A stretch of DNA of 64,000 nt, taken from Epithemia pelagica. Taxonomy: Eukaryota; Bacillariophyta; Bacillariophyceae; Surirellales; Surirellaceae. The position numbers and the translations under genes are program-made. Where the stretch lies: assembly GCA_946965045.2 (NCBI GenBank), contig OX337230.1, positions 1,922,001 to 1,986,000 on the forward strand. Reading direction: 5' to 3'. The notes below the pieces were generated by a model. That model saw only the letters and a list, made by a program, of their open reading frames with translations, was not told the origin of the DNA and made no database searches. How positions within the stretch are numbered: position 1 is the stretch's first letter; every line of letters starts with the position of its first letter. Positions 31,168 through 42,679 of this stretch are shown piece by piece.

Positions 31168-34100
31168 ATGCCAGAAAGAGGAGGTGCAACACCTGCAATC
31201 GCATCGTCGGCACACAATGACGAAGGGCAATCCCCTGGTCGACCACGAAATGAGTTTGCCTCTACAAGTGCAGTGGAGGAATCGACACCAGAATCGACCG
31301 CCGCAGCAACAACTCGTCCACAGGTGACAACAACGGGGATCCCATCTCCTTCTTCATCGTCGTCTCCTCGAGGACAACAACGAGGAATCCGCTACTCATT
31401 CAGCAGCAGAGGCGGTGTACCTTCCAATCCCAATCACCCTTCCAACACAGCAACCCAAGCGTCTGGAAGAAGAAAGAAAAAGAAGGCATCGGAAGTGTCC
31501 ATTCGCAGTGTGGTGCAACGTGTATCTCATCGAGCTGCGCTTTCGACAAAGCAAGCGGTTTGGGATTCCAATGATATTTCCATGGACGCGGCCGTCCGTG
31601 CGGTTGATCAATGGGAGGCCATGTACAACTTCCTGCGGCAATGCAGTATATTGCTCTTGCAACAAGGACAAACATTATATCAAGCCAGCAAATCGGGAGC
31701 TCAGCAAATGGAACAAGGAATATTGCGTCCCATTCGTGATTGGATTGTGTTACCTGCCTTTGGAGGAATGGAACAAGGAGTCATGCTTCTCCAATCGGAT
31801 CGCATGCATCATTTCGCAGAGCAATCGCTGCAACTTTTACGATGCGTCCCTTTGATTGGTGACACCATTCTCTGCCCTAGTCTCGTCGTTGTGGGAAACG
31901 TTGCGCAAACATCATGGCACGTTGTTCAGTATCCCATTCCATCCAAGCAACAGGTACGAGATACGGTAGATTGGACATTGACCTTGTCCAAATGGGCCTT
32001 GTATAGAACCTGTCGCGAATTGGTTTGGTACATAAAGCGAGCAGATGCGAGCTTTCGACGATCATTGTCTCATACACAATGGAAAGTTATGGGAAATGGT
32101 CCTTACGGCACGTTGGATGAAGCCACGAAACAGGATGTCTTGTCCCACATGACGGATCGCTATTGCAGCCTTTGTCCTCATTACAATCAATTGTGGTACC
32201 AAAACGACACGGAGAACAAGGATACGACCAAAATCAGCAATAGTCCTCGTGAAGCTGTTGATCACGATTGTATCGTGGCCCGATATGAACTGGCGGCCGA
32301 AATCAAACGACATAATCCTACATTGTACAATGACTTGATCCGTTCGGGTCTCTTGTTGCAGCGAGGTGGAACCATGTTAAAAGAAGATGAGTGGCTGAAG
32401 CCATGCCCAGTGTATCGATATTTGGAGTGCCATAATTTCTTGATCCCCGAAGAATCACTTGAGGATCTGTCGTCGTCTCCTTCCCCTCCTTCTTCTCTAG
32501 ATTCGACCAAAGTCATCATGCCTCTTTGGTTCCGTCTTCCTTCCATCAATTGGAAACCACCTCCTAAAGATACTCCCTGGGTATGCTTTTCAGAATCGGA
32601 TCAACATACTATTGAACAGTGGTATCGTCAAATTATTTTGCAAGGACCAAAACACAACGCCAATCCTTCTTCACAAACCAACACGACCCAAACTTTTGCA
32701 GACCCACATGCCGACACCCTAGGACCAATAGTTGAGAATCACACGAATGGCCTGGATGAAACATTTGAGGCATCGAATCTTTCTCCGCAAGTAACACCAC
32801 AAGTATCAGAACAAGAACCAACAAAATCTTCGAAACAGCATCCGACCATTGCTCAATGGCATATTCCAGATCCATCAACAGATGTTCTAGTGGACCAAAA
32901 ACGCCATGCTGTATCGATATGGTTGCAAACTGGTTCTTCTGAATTCCAAGTTAAGGAAGATGTTGAAACTGAAACGACATCGGAGTCCGCCAGTACATGT
33001 CATCCAGACGTGAAGCGTCCGCAACGGACCCCCTTCCTGGTTCCCCCTCCGTTTAGGGCTGCAATGAGGCCTACCCTATGGCGTTTCCATGGATCAGGCG
33101 ATGCCGTCGTACGGTCAAATTGGTTTTTGGATACTCCTCGAAATGGACTACAACCCTTCGATGATGATGCACAAAATGTACTCGAAGATGCATACCTCTT
33201 TCTGAAATGGATGTCGATTCAAAAGGAGTCATGGTCTTCTACAAAAGCGGTGAATAGATTGGAAACTGACCAAGCGCTGGACGACGAAAGCAATGACGGT
33301 GTCAACAGAGATTCCATTGGCGGACAACTGTTGACAATTGAAGTGACATGTCCTGACGGCGAAGAACGTTTGGTACAATTTGGATCGTTAACTCACGCTA
33401 CTGCGATTCAGAAAGGATTTGGTGCAGCCGTAAGTATCAACAAGCTCCGGGTTTATCGTGGGGCATGGTTGGCTAAACCGAGAACGAACGACGCAGACGA
33501 CAGTGACGTACAAACGAAATCGGTAGAAACTTTTCTCCAGGAGTCGATTGTCCAAGCAGCCGCTGAGCATGGCACATTAGGCGAAACCCACGTTCCTAAT
33601 ACATGTTTGCGGTCCATTCTCAAACCTCCTCCTGAAATCGAGTTCAATAGTCGCATCTCCATGCTGGAGCGCGATCGCATGGAGACTTCAGAAGAAGAAG
33701 ACTTGGCTGTCCCCACATTTCGTCTCATGGAAGAGGATATGGCTGGGCTTTTGAAAGATTCGAGAGGAGGGAGCGTCGATCATCTTTGTCTCATAGTGCA
33801 TGGGATCGGAGAAATGATGCAGGCGATAGACTTGTTTGGTTTGGCATTACCGAATCTTTCGACTATTGTCGATTGCTGTGATTTTCTTCGAAAAAATCAT
33901 CAAGAAGTCCAAAGCACTGATTTGTCTCAAACAAGCTTGGCTACTTCCATAAAGCGCCCCACCCAACAAGAGGTACCAGGGCGTGTGGAATATCTACCCG
34001 TGGAATGGCACGAGGCATTCTCGATATTGTCTCAACGCCGCACTCCGTCCGTCTCCGTCCCTGATGCCGATCGCACCGAAGATCATTTCATGCTAAAGGA

Positions 34101-35310
34101 TATATCCCTTCCCACTATCCCCAAAATGCGAGAGTTTGCGAATGATACGCTAATGGATGTTTTGTACTTCATGAGCCCTGAGCACCATGATATTATCATT
34201 GACATTGTGACGACGGAAATGAATATCGTCGTCGATAAGTTCCGTCAGCTCACTGGTTTCTCTGGTCGTATATCGGTCATTGGCCATTCCCTGGGCTCGA
34301 TAATTTCATGGGATATCCTTGCCAATCAGCGCACTTCTCCAGAAATGCCTTTGGGTTCAGAGCAAGAAGAGCGTGCTGAATCTGCTGAGGGTAACCAGTC
34401 TAATGGCAGTCTGCAATCACTTCTGTCAGATTACGGGACAGCAAGATCAATACCCGCGGATGGCCCCGAAACGGACCACCCTCCCCTTTCCGTCGCCATC
34501 AACAATCCGCTTTTCTCCTATCCGCAACTTCAGTTTCAAGTGGAGAACTTTTTCCTTATGGGGTCTCCCGTAGCTGTCTTCCTAATGATTCGTAACCAGA
34601 GAAGACCTCTTCATGAATCCTTTTACCTGAACGGCTGTCGACGGGTTTTCAACATTTTTCATCCATACGATGTACGTAGTTGGTGATGATTGATGATCGA
34701 ACTACAGGAACAAATTACACCGTTCTCAATCTATTGTCACTTTTCTCTTTTTCTTGGTAGCCGGTGGCTTATCGTATCGAACCCTGCATAGATCCCGATA
34801 ATGCAAACTTTGAACCAACCATCATAAAGCACTGGAACGGGGGATTTCGCGTGCAGTACCAAACGAAGCGGTTGTGGAGGAAGCTTCTCGATAATACCTG
34901 GGAAACTCAACAGAATGTTGCAGAAGCCTTTGAGGCGGGGTTGACCGGTATGGGTTTGCTGGATTCTGCAGTTGATGGCGGCGGAGAGTCGGACTCGGAT
35001 GACGGATCTGACGTCTTCCGTAACAACTACGTTGTCACAGGACAGTTGAATGGTGGCCATAGAATAGATTACGTACGTGGCGTTTTGTCAGAGGTATTCA
35101 ATTCATTGATGTACCCGCTAACACGAGTCCTGTTTTCTCTCCCCTTAGATGCTACAAGAAAAAGAAATTGAAACAGCCAACGAATATGTTGCTGCTCTTG
35201 CCGCTCATAGTTGCTACTGGACAGAAAAGGATCTTTCGCTATTCATCGCACGTCAGCTCCCACTTCGTAGTGAGGACAATCAGGGGAGCTCTTGGGACTT
35301 AGAGAATTAA
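31168..35310 (+). CDS. DDHD-domain phospholipase (PA-PLA1-like), three exons
   Basis: Exons are inferred as 31168-34671, 34761-35072 and 35149-35310, in phase, giving 1325 residues. The frame is open to an ATG at 31003, but the start at 31168 (MPERGG) is preferred because the upstream part looks like 5' leader. Residues 1-95 are Ser/Thr/Pro-rich. A large middle region includes a WWE-like/HPxLWRF segment. The lipase core shows CLIVHGIGE (about residue 875) and the nucleophile elbow GHSLGS (about 1039). The DDHD domain follows: FFLMGSPVAVFL, FHPYDPVAYRIEP across the first splice, and HSCYWTEKDLSLFI in exon 3. Such enzymes hydrolyse phosphatidic acid or related lipids, and in animals act at ER-Golgi and mitochondrial membranes. 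Exons 2-3 encode the part that completes the DDHD domain. Confidence 0.85.
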
Positions 35311-35565
35311 AAGTTGCGACATAGACCTACGGTAGACACAGAACCATACACAGTACAAGAATATTGATTTAGGGCATGAAGTGGTGTACAAGTCAAAAGA
35401 TAGGGATCCAAACTCATATTGCTCATCCAACAGTTTGAAGGTTTTCCAGGGAGCCAAAGAGCTAAATGAATTCTATAAAATACCAATGTCTACGTCCATC
35501 TTTTCATAGCTCGAGATTCTTACACTTTCTCTTTTGCTGTCGTTGTAGACATGTCCGGCAGTGAT

Positions 35566-37876
35566 TTAACTCACATACTTCTTGTCAATGAAGCGAGTGT
35601 CGTTTCCAAAGTTGAATGCCACGCGGTCATACCTGCTCTCCCACTCGGGATCCATGTTGGGGGTCAAATCGTTGTCATTGCATGTGGGGTTTACATCAGC
35701 ATCGCTATTCGGTTCGCAACAGATACAGCAATCGCAATCAATAAAGCCACCATCACAATCCGCCACCAACAATTCTGTCCCGTCCACGTCATTCGCAGGT
35801 TCCTTAAAGGTATCCAAAGCGCACATATGAGTAAGATTGCCGGTAAGAATGTTGTCTTCAAGAAACATTCCACGCAACTTGGTGAGTTTAGCATATGACG
35901 TTGGAACTTCTCCGTTAAACACATTTCCGTTGAGCAGCATGAATTCGAGGTTCACCAGGTCCCCGTAACTCGACGGAAGGAATCCATTCATGTCATTACT
36001 GCTCAAATCTAACAATATCAAACTTCCAAATGTAGAGATGAAATCAGGAAGATTCCCGTCGCGATTGGTTCCCTTCAACGAAAATTCTTTGAGTTGAGTA
36101 AGGTCTTTGAAGGTCTCCGGGATGGGGCCCGGCACGAAGCCTTCATTATCGGACAAGAAGAGATTTCTCAGCTTTGTCATTGCTCCAATTTCTGTGGGTA
36201 TGTCACCATTGAGGGTGTTGTTGGTGAGGTCTAAATAGTAAACGTTGGGCAAGTTGCCCATGGTTGTTGGTAGTGGCCCTTCAATACTGCAATCCTGAAG
36301 TGCAATGAAGAACATGGCAAAGTTTCTCTGTGGAATCTGAGGGAACGACCCCCCGATGCCCTCAATTCCATGGAAATCAATCAATTGCAGGTCCGGCAAT
36401 TGGAACAAATGAGGCGGGACGGACCCTTCCAGTGGGTTATTGGAAATATCCAACTGGCGTAGATTCGGATTTTGCGTCATGAAGGAATCGTCAACGGTAC
36501 CTGTGAATTTGTTGTCTTCCAGGTAAACGTACCTAAGTTCCGTCATGGAATCAAAGGCTGTCGAGATATCTCCGCTTAAATCATTGTCATCCAAAAAGAT
36601 TTTTTCCAAGCTTACCATATTTCTCATATTCGGTAGCGGTCCCGACAGCTTGGTATTGGGGAACTATGTTCCAGACAAACAAGATGACACAGATCGAAGA
36701 CGTGCAATTGAGCAATGGCAATGACAAAAAGTGTTCGGTACAACTATTCCAACTTACAAAGAGAAGCTCGAGGTTTGACAATTGATTGATACAAGAAGGA
36801 AGGGATCCTCCCACATCGGTAAATCCCATGGACAATTGTCTGAGATTGGTCAAGGCACAAATGGACTGGGGGATAGTGCCACCCAAGAATCCATTAAAAT
36901 TAAAGTCGACCGTGACCAGTGTAGTAAGGACACCCAGTTCTTCTGGTACTGCACCCAAGGCATTCAAGTTATCTGCGTCCATTGTTCATTTCGTACCAGT
37001 ACAAGAAATTCAATTTTATGAATGAGATGGGAAACAGAGGTGATGGAACGGACGTTTCATTCGACAGTGCAAACACTGGAACCAACAGCAGCAAGAGGGG
37101 CAGAGATACGTACCGAGAAAAAGAGCATAGGCATTATCATTGAAACAAATCAACCCGAATCGAATGGTTCCTGAGGTAGTTCGAAGAGCACCATTCCAAT
37201 CGCAAGTGGGTCGGTCACTCAAAAAGTTGAAACTATACCGCCAACTTGTGCCACCACCGGTGGAATAATACACGACCGTCATGATATATCGCAAGGCAAA
37301 CTGATAGGTTTGATCATTGGTATTGATATCCAAGGACGAATCGGGTGTGGCAAAGTTTAGCCGGTCATCTCGTGCCATCCATTCTACCGCCCTGGATTGC
37401 GGGGAAGAGGAGGAAGCAAAGGCGGACGACGGAGACAGACCTCTTGCCACCACATAGTCTTGAATCCCTTCCGAGCTGCTTTTGCGTGCCTGATTTGCTT
37501 CGTCGCGATTGCTGAGTCCAACACCTAGTCCTACCGACAAAATGAGAATGACCAAGAGAGAACAAAAGAAAAAGACAATTGTACCATTGCCCTTGCCCGA
37601 AAAGGCCGGCCGCGATGATTTGGATCGCGGATTGACCGTGGCACGAATTTCTTCGGGTGACGGCAAAGATTCTCCTACCGCTTCGTCATCGTCGAATTCG
37701 ACCGGTTTGAGCGCGACCGGTGAGGACGACGATACGGCCCCCGTTTCGAGCTCTTCCAAGGGCGAAATGTCGGTCATTTCCATTTCTTTGGTGACATGGC
37801 CATTCAGCGGTGGCGGAGGTGCACCGTCCACATCCTGAAACAAGCCGTCTCCGTCTCCCATTTCTCGCGACGTCAT
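35566..37876 (-). CDS. Leucine-rich-repeat transmembrane protein, three exons
   Basis: Exons are inferred as 37876-37114, 36972-36758 and 36663-35566, all in phase, 691 residues. The N-terminal 95 residues are acidic and Pro-rich, then one TM helix (about 98-120), so the short end is cytosolic and the LRRs are outside or in the lumen. After the helix come a helical segment with YYSTGGGTSW and CDWNG, as in plant-type LRR N-caps, then about ten LRRs of the LxxLxLxxNxLxGxxP type. The C-terminal cap has a Cys cluster (FIDCDCCICCEPN). The last codons read KKYVS-stop, and the sequence there (TAT|GTGAGT) is also a good splice donor, so a final small exon is possible. The gene is paralogous in plan to the one at 46198. 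It is probably a cell-surface recognition or adhesion protein; no kinase domain is present. Confidence 0.8.
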
Positions 37877-38380
37877 TGCTAGGTATCGTTTGGCCTGTTC
37901 TCAAAAAATGCGAGCAAACGGAGTAACAAAAAAAGGAAAGCCACAACACCATCAGACAAAGATGCTCTTGGACCTTGCGATTTTTGTCGAGGCAACCTGT
38001 CGAACACATGAAACTCGAATAACGAATGCCGACGCTGCAAAGGCCATCCAAGGACAAAATCACGCTCTCATTTTCAATATCCACAACCGTCAATCATCAC
38101 AGACCAAGACATGACCGACTTGACCATGAGATACACTCACCTTTCTCGGTAAGGCAAATGTTCCCTATAGACTGAATACAAAGACGTTCACAAGAACGCA
38201 ACGCTTCTTTCGCAAGATCGATGGATGAATTCGATCGGTTGGTCCGTCGCGCTTATTTGTCCTCGTGTGCAGCTTCTCGTCTGCGTTGGCCAAAGTCTAA
38301 CGGATTCAATAGAGCAAAACCATCCAAGAAGCACACACAGATTCGCACTCATTTTTTTTGCAAGATCGTTCGGTGCTTGT
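37877..38380. other. Intergenic upstream of the LRR gene
   Basis: This stretch holds the probable promoter of the LRR gene on the minus strand. The frames crossing it are shadows of the exon or lack any supporting feature. Nothing else was recognised. Confidence 0.35.
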
Positions 38381-38826
38381 GAATTTTTCGGGAATAGTGA
38401 AATGAGGGACTTTTAGAGGGACATTCAGAAGGACTTTCGGATAAATAGTTTTATTACGCTACGAGAATTTTCTTTGGGCATTGTTTTTACATTACTATAA
38501 TAGGGCCGGCGTCTCTCAAAAAGCTATCCTAAAACTCCGAACGTCTCTCAAAAAGCTATCCGAAAGTCTTTCATTTCACTTTTTAAAGGCTTCATAGCGA
38601 AAGGAGAGACATTCGGGGAAACTTTCGTTTTTAGGGATAGGGTTAAACTGGGGAATGTAGTTGAAGTGGCACTGACAAGACAACTAGGGTCATTTTATTT
38701 AAGAAAAGTCAGTAATGGAGACATGGACGGTCACTGGATGGTCTGTCCGAATGTCAGTCTATATTTTCAAAGTTTCTCCGAACGTCTCTCGTGAAAGTCC
38801 CTCGTTTCACTCCTCTCGAATTTTTC
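38381..38826. mobile_element. Non-autonomous MITE with 9-bp target duplication (Mutator-like)
   Basis: The element occupies 38390-38817 (428 bp) and is flanked by identical 9-bp direct repeats GAATTTTTC at 38381-38389 and 38818-38826. Its ends are imperfect inverted repeats of about 45 bp, sharing AGTGAAAYGAGGGACTTT near both termini and GACRTTC further in. Inside are two copies of GTCTCTCAAAAAGCTATCC (38511-38529 and 38543-38561) and further partial copies of the terminal sequence. It has no coding capacity. A 9-bp duplication with long terminal repeats is typical of Mutator-like elements. Confidence 0.75.
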
Positions 38827-39564
38827 TCCCTCCGCATTTTACTCTGAAGGAAAGTGTACCATGACGAAACAAACCCATTGGGCCTTCATAAATCAACGCG
38901 CTTTCTCACAAAAAGAATCCCCCCTTTTCTTTCCCACTTCCCAAACAAACGCCAAACGAACAAGACCCGAACTAGCTCGAGATCTTAGCATCTACCCTAG
39001 GTAGGTTGCTCAACCACGAATGAAAGCAGCGTACTCCGTGGACACAATCATCATCGTGGACTCTTACTACCTACTCCTAGAAGCTGCTGAAGATGCCACG
39101 AAAACTAGAACCGACATCTATCGGCACTTGCTCCAACACGAACGGCACGCTGAATTGCCCTTTGTAACAGCAAACGGTGATCGTTCCAGAAAGGCTCAAA
39201 AGCAAGCTGCAAACCTGGACTTGACTGGAATTCCTCTAGGGGATTCAAGTTGCGCTGCTTTCATTTAGTCGCAAACTAGAGCAATTTTGTACGAGAGGTA
39301 AGGACGCTTGCAACCGTTGCTTTCAAAAGTCTATTATATCTCGACACGTCTCCATCAATAAGCGTAGCGTCGTCCAGGACAATGCAACAATGATCAAGAA
39401 TGCTCGCAACAAGGCAAATGGTAGCACCGCAACCAGTATCCCTTTTAATCACGCCATCTTTATTCCGTACAAACTGGGCGACAAATTCTGACTGTCGTGC
39501 CTTGAAACCATCTGGTCGTGGCGCCATCCGCAATGGAAGCCTCTCATGATAGATCGATACGCGG
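38827..39564. other. Intergenic with a small unsupported ORF
   Basis: A plus-strand frame of 82 codons (39020-39268) is present, without recognisable domain or codon evidence. A TACTCCTAG word at 39072 recurs in other intergenic spots of the window. Nothing else was recognised. Confidence 0.35.
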
Positions 39565-39993
39565 TTAGTATCTGTATTTGGTGGAGTAGTCTTTGGGTGA
39601 CACGACCAATCCTCTTCCTTTCCGAGCCCCACGATAGACCATTTCAATAATATCAATAAATTCCTGCTTGTCGGTAAGAGCCCAATTGATTTTGTTATTG
39701 TCTCCTGTTCCCAAATCCACCATAATGTGTTTGTTTCGATAAAAGAACATGGTGGTACAATCATCGTACAGTTCATACATGTTGTTGAAATCCGGAACTT
39801 GATCCAAATCCACCAAGTAAATGACGGCAAAATTCTTGACCTTTTCGGCTATACTGGCCAAGACCTCGTCTTGAATCATGCAGGTTGGATCGGTATCGCG
39901 GCCAAAGCGAATCACCACCACACGATCTTCTTCCTTCACAATCGCTTGATCCACCTCCCAACCAGAAGTCAAATGAGGCAACAAATACGCCAT
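39565..39993 (-). CDS. DIM1: U5 snRNP 15-kDa protein DIM1 (TXNL4A)
   Basis: The ATG at 39993 (MAYLLPHLTSGW) gives exactly 142 residues, the length of the human and yeast proteins; the frame is open upstream to 40056. The sequence is highly conserved and intronless: the N-terminal HLTSGWEVDQAI, VIRFGRDTDPTC, a thioredoxin-like fold with DLDQVPDFNNMYELYDDC, FFYRNKHIMVDLGTGDNNKINW and a C-terminal tail with KGRGLVVSPKDYSTKYRY. The protein has a thioredoxin fold but acts as a structural component of the U4/U6.U5 tri-snRNP in pre-mRNA splicing in the nucleus. It is essential in other eukaryotes. There is no oddity; the gene lies in a repeat-rich neighbourhood. Confidence 0.97.
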   Translation of the reverse strand: MAYLLPHLTSGWEVDQAIVKEEDRVVVIRFGRDTDPTCMIQDEVLASIAEKVKNFAVIYLVDLDQVPDFNNMYELYDDCTTMFFYRNKHIMVDLGTGDNNKINWALTDKQEFIDIIEMVYRGARKGRGLVVSPKDYSTKYRY

Positions 39994-40204
39994 GATGATT
40001 ACTTTTTTCCTTCTGTATCTCGAAAGGGAGTTCTCCTGTTGTTCGACTGAGTTCAAAGAACGGAGTCGGGCAAGCCGGCAGCAACTTCCGGTAATGTACT
40101 CAAAACACCCCCTAGCGGAGGTGGCTAAGAGGGTTTAATTTCGTGTAGCCACCCCCATCTCTCTGGTGTCCGGTCTAGTCGGCGACTGCGGGGGGTACAA
40201 TAAG
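39994..40204. other. Intergenic upstream of DIM1
   Basis: Probable DIM1 promoter. It contains GC-rich sequence that leads into the long repeat that follows. No gene was recognised. Confidence 0.35.
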
Positions 40205-40606
40205 CCCCCGCACTCGCACCTTCACCCGCATCAATGTTCCGATGATAAGTTAGGGGGTAAGAGCGGGTAACACGGTAACTGTTATCAGGCTACTTTTTGG
40301 TGCCGGGGCAGTGCGAGTGCGAGGGGGGACTCCAAATCTAAAAATTTAGCGCGGGCGCTCGCAAAAATTGCGTGCAAGTCACTGCGGGCATGCAAGGGCT
40401 GCGAGGGCAACGATTTGCCGCGCCAAAGCTGAAGAGTATCGGTAATCGTCTGTCATTCTATCCGTTGCAGCACTCTCGCATGACAAAACTACGGATAACT
40501 GTTAAGTTTCTAGTAGGAATAATGTTGATGCGATTGCGGGGGCTTGTACCCCCCGCACTCGCACCTTCACCCGCATCTATGTTCCGGTGATAAGTTAGGG
40601 GGTAAG
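40205..40606. repeat. Direct repeat of about 57 bp, copies 345 bp apart, with G/C hairpins
   Basis: The sequence CCCCCGCACTCGCACC...TTAGGGGGTAAG occurs at 40205-40261 and again at 40550-40606 with only three or so differences, 345 bp apart. Immediately before each copy a GCGGGGG run forms a hairpin with the CCCCCGC at its start. The sequence between is rich in GCGAGTGC/GCTCGC words. It looks like a transposon end pair or a long-terminal-repeat remnant. Confidence 0.6.
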
Positions 40607-40728
40607 CGCTGGAGGACGTCTCTGCTGCTGCTGGAGCTAGGTATGCGCGTCCGCTGGAGAAAAGACTACCTGTGCTACCAGGGTGAAAATACTTAGCTAC
40701 CTAGGCTTGGAAGCTACTCCTAGTGAAG
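40607..40728. other. Short spacer before the hAT relic
   Basis: Unremarkable, apart from a TACTCCTAG word at 40715. No gene was recognised. Confidence 0.25.
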
Positions 40729-41068
40729 CTATCTTATGTGGTGAGAACACATGATCCCAATTCTCACGTAAAAAATGTGGAGTAAAGCTGTAACGGTGGA
40801 AGGGTCCAGTGATGCTTGTTTCGCAGATATGATCAGTCCTCCAATACTGAACGACCTTTCGGAAGAGGCAGCAGTCGCAGGCAATGCAAGATATTTTCTT
40901 GCTAGGCGCCAAATGTTGGGATATCCACTTACTTTCATCTTCCACATCAAGCTCTTCCACCTTTGATGAGTCATCATTATCATTGCAATCAGACATTGTG
41001 GAAGGCAGTGTAAACCAAATGAATGACATAGGGTCAGTAATGACCAGTGCGGAGCAAATGGATGACAT
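40729..41068 (-). pseudogene. hAT transposase relic (dimerisation domain)
   Basis: Two overlapping minus-strand frames each hold part of a hAT C-terminus. One gives an acidic segment with DESKWISQHLAP and, further on, FLRENWDHVF. The other gives YPNIWRLARKYLALPATAA followed by SSERSFSIGG and SLDPSTVTALLHI. Joining them needs two frameshifts, so the gene is broken. The upstream (BED and catalytic) part is missing. The SSERSFS signature here is intact, unlike in the gene at 27803, so the two belong to different hAT lineages. Confidence 0.75.
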
Positions 41069-41512
41069 GCAACAGTCAGAAAGAACGGTTAAAGACGACC
41101 GCTTCGGATCTTATGTCAAATTAGGATTTGTATCTGTTTTCGATCTTTTAGAAGTAACCAAATAAATAATATGAGAGATAAGAACATCATACGTGTAGCT
41201 CTACTCGTACGGTAGATTGAAGATAGCGGTTCGGCTAGTAAAATATCAAGTACCGATACATTTTGGCAGAGGTTGCAGAAGCTTTGTATGGGTTTGACAC
41301 AGGGGTTGCTTTGGCCTTTTCAATCCATGGCAGAGGTTTTACAATGCCTTTGGCGTACTTTGGCACGGGTCGGAAAAGCCATCAATGGTGATGGCAGAGG
41401 TTGTCAAGTGTGGGTTTTGTACACGGTGTCAAAGACGATTCCTTCTTTCTTCGAGAACGGTAAGCGAGCCCCAAGATCAAAAGGAATGGGGTTTTTTGTA
41501 GTATCCGGTATG
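41069..41512. other. Intergenic
   Basis: Short direct repeats of GGCAGAGGTT occur at about 41267, 41329 and 41393. No gene was recognised; this may be the 3' region of the orphan gene to its right. Confidence 0.3.
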
Positions 41513-42379
41513 CTAATCCCAAACTACTCCCTGCGGGGCGATCATCCGAAGGAAATCGAGATTTCCCGCTGCGGTGGCGGCGGCCCAAGCAACAAGAGCA
41601 GAGCGAGCAATGCCAGCATCTTGGCGATTGGCAAATTGATACAAATCCGGTATGGGTACTTGCACAGGCGCGACAGCGCCCCCTGGTGCGGGGGCCGGTC
41701 GCCGAATCGGGAAGACCGGGGCCGCGGTCAACCGCCCGTTGTTCCCCCCGGCGGAAACAGGTAGTGCTATGAGCACATTGGCAATCCCTGCTGGAGGGGC
41801 GCCTCCATTGGCACCTCGTATGAACAGAAACACTGGATCCGTTATATCGAGGAACAATGGAATCTTGTATGCGTAGGTCTCCAGCCAGCACTCATACGCG
41901 TCCCAGTCCTGACGGTCCTTATCCTCAAGCACTACTTGAGTATAGGAGAGAATAGTCTCGAGGACTTCGCTAATCTCTGAAAGTTTCTTTGGCTTGGGAT
42001 ACTTCGTCATGACGGGGCGGCAAACCTCGAGGATCTCCGAAGACGTCATGTGCTTCCCCATTGCTGGTCCACGGCAGCATTTTTGTGCATTTCTTTGGCA
42101 GAGGTGTTCTAGAGCGACAAAAGCTTCTTTTTCTTCAGGCGTATTGCCGACTTCTATAAAATCAAAGCTTGCCAAGGCCTCATCGGACAGTTTGGAGGCT
42201 AGGACGACCACGGCGGGGGGGAAATCTTGGACTTGCTTTAGCGCATCCCTGGCACGCTGGACATTCAAAGGCTTGCGGAGCTTTTCCACCATCTGAAGAG
42301 CTTTCTTGAGGCCCACAGTTGAATGTGCACGACATCTTTTGTGTGGCACGGAACTGGGGTTGACTTTTCGCTTCGGCAT
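41513..42379 (-). CDS. Hypothetical protein
   Basis: A single frame of 288 residues, well above chance length, with a GC-rich codon bias unlike the hAT relic beside it. The N-terminus is basic (MPKRKVN...PHKRCR) and could be a nuclear signal. The middle is helical and charged, with a Cys pair (KCCRG). The last 100 residues are Ala/Pro/Gly-rich, including APVFPIRRPAPAPGG, and end in a helical Ala-rich segment. I do not recognise a family. It sits among repeats and transposon remains, so it may be a mobile-element passenger or a lineage-specific gene. Whether it is expressed cannot be told. Confidence 0.5.
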   Translation of the reverse strand: MPKRKVNPSSVPHKRCRAHSTVGLKKALQMVEKLRKPLNVQRARDALKQVQDFPPAVVVLASKLSDEALASFDFIEVGNTPEEKEAFVALEHLCQRNAQKCCRGPAMGKHMTSSEILEVCRPVMTKYPKPKKLSEISEVLETILSYTQVVLEDKDRQDWDAYECWLETYAYKIPLFLDITDPVFLFIRGANGGAPPAGIANVLIALPVSAGGNNGRLTAAPVFPIRRPAPAPGGAVAPVQVPIPDLYQFANRQDAGIARSALVAWAAATAAGNLDFLRMIAPQGVVWD

Positions 42380-42679
42380 GGTTAACTAGACGGTGTGCGA
42401 TGAAGTGAACAGTTGTTGGGCGGTCACCCGGACTTAAGAAACTAAGCTTTGACTTTGACCGCTTCGCGCGCGGTGTGCGATTTTACCGCGACTTGGCCAA
42501 CAAAACCGAGGTAATGCATTTCACCATGAGCCATGGGATGACATGCTCTTCGCCGACGAATGAGAATTGAGATAGGTAATCTCTTCAGAAGCGCACCATT
42601 CGATGAAAATGAAAGTGACGAGGTAGTGCTCCAAAGAAAGAGACGTACTCATCGAAATTGAAGCCTGCATCCAAACATA
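42380..42679. other. Intergenic, divergent promoter region
   Basis: Separates the orphan gene and the NOL8-like gene. The word CGGTGTGCGA occurs twice (42391 and 42470). A GC-rich palindromic patch (CGCGCGCG) lies near 42465. Nothing else was recognised. Confidence 0.3.

Noticed and set aside
39020-39268. 82-codon plus-strand frame after the MITE
   Set aside because: No domain, no similar sequence recognised, and no splice or promoter evidence; left as unsupported.
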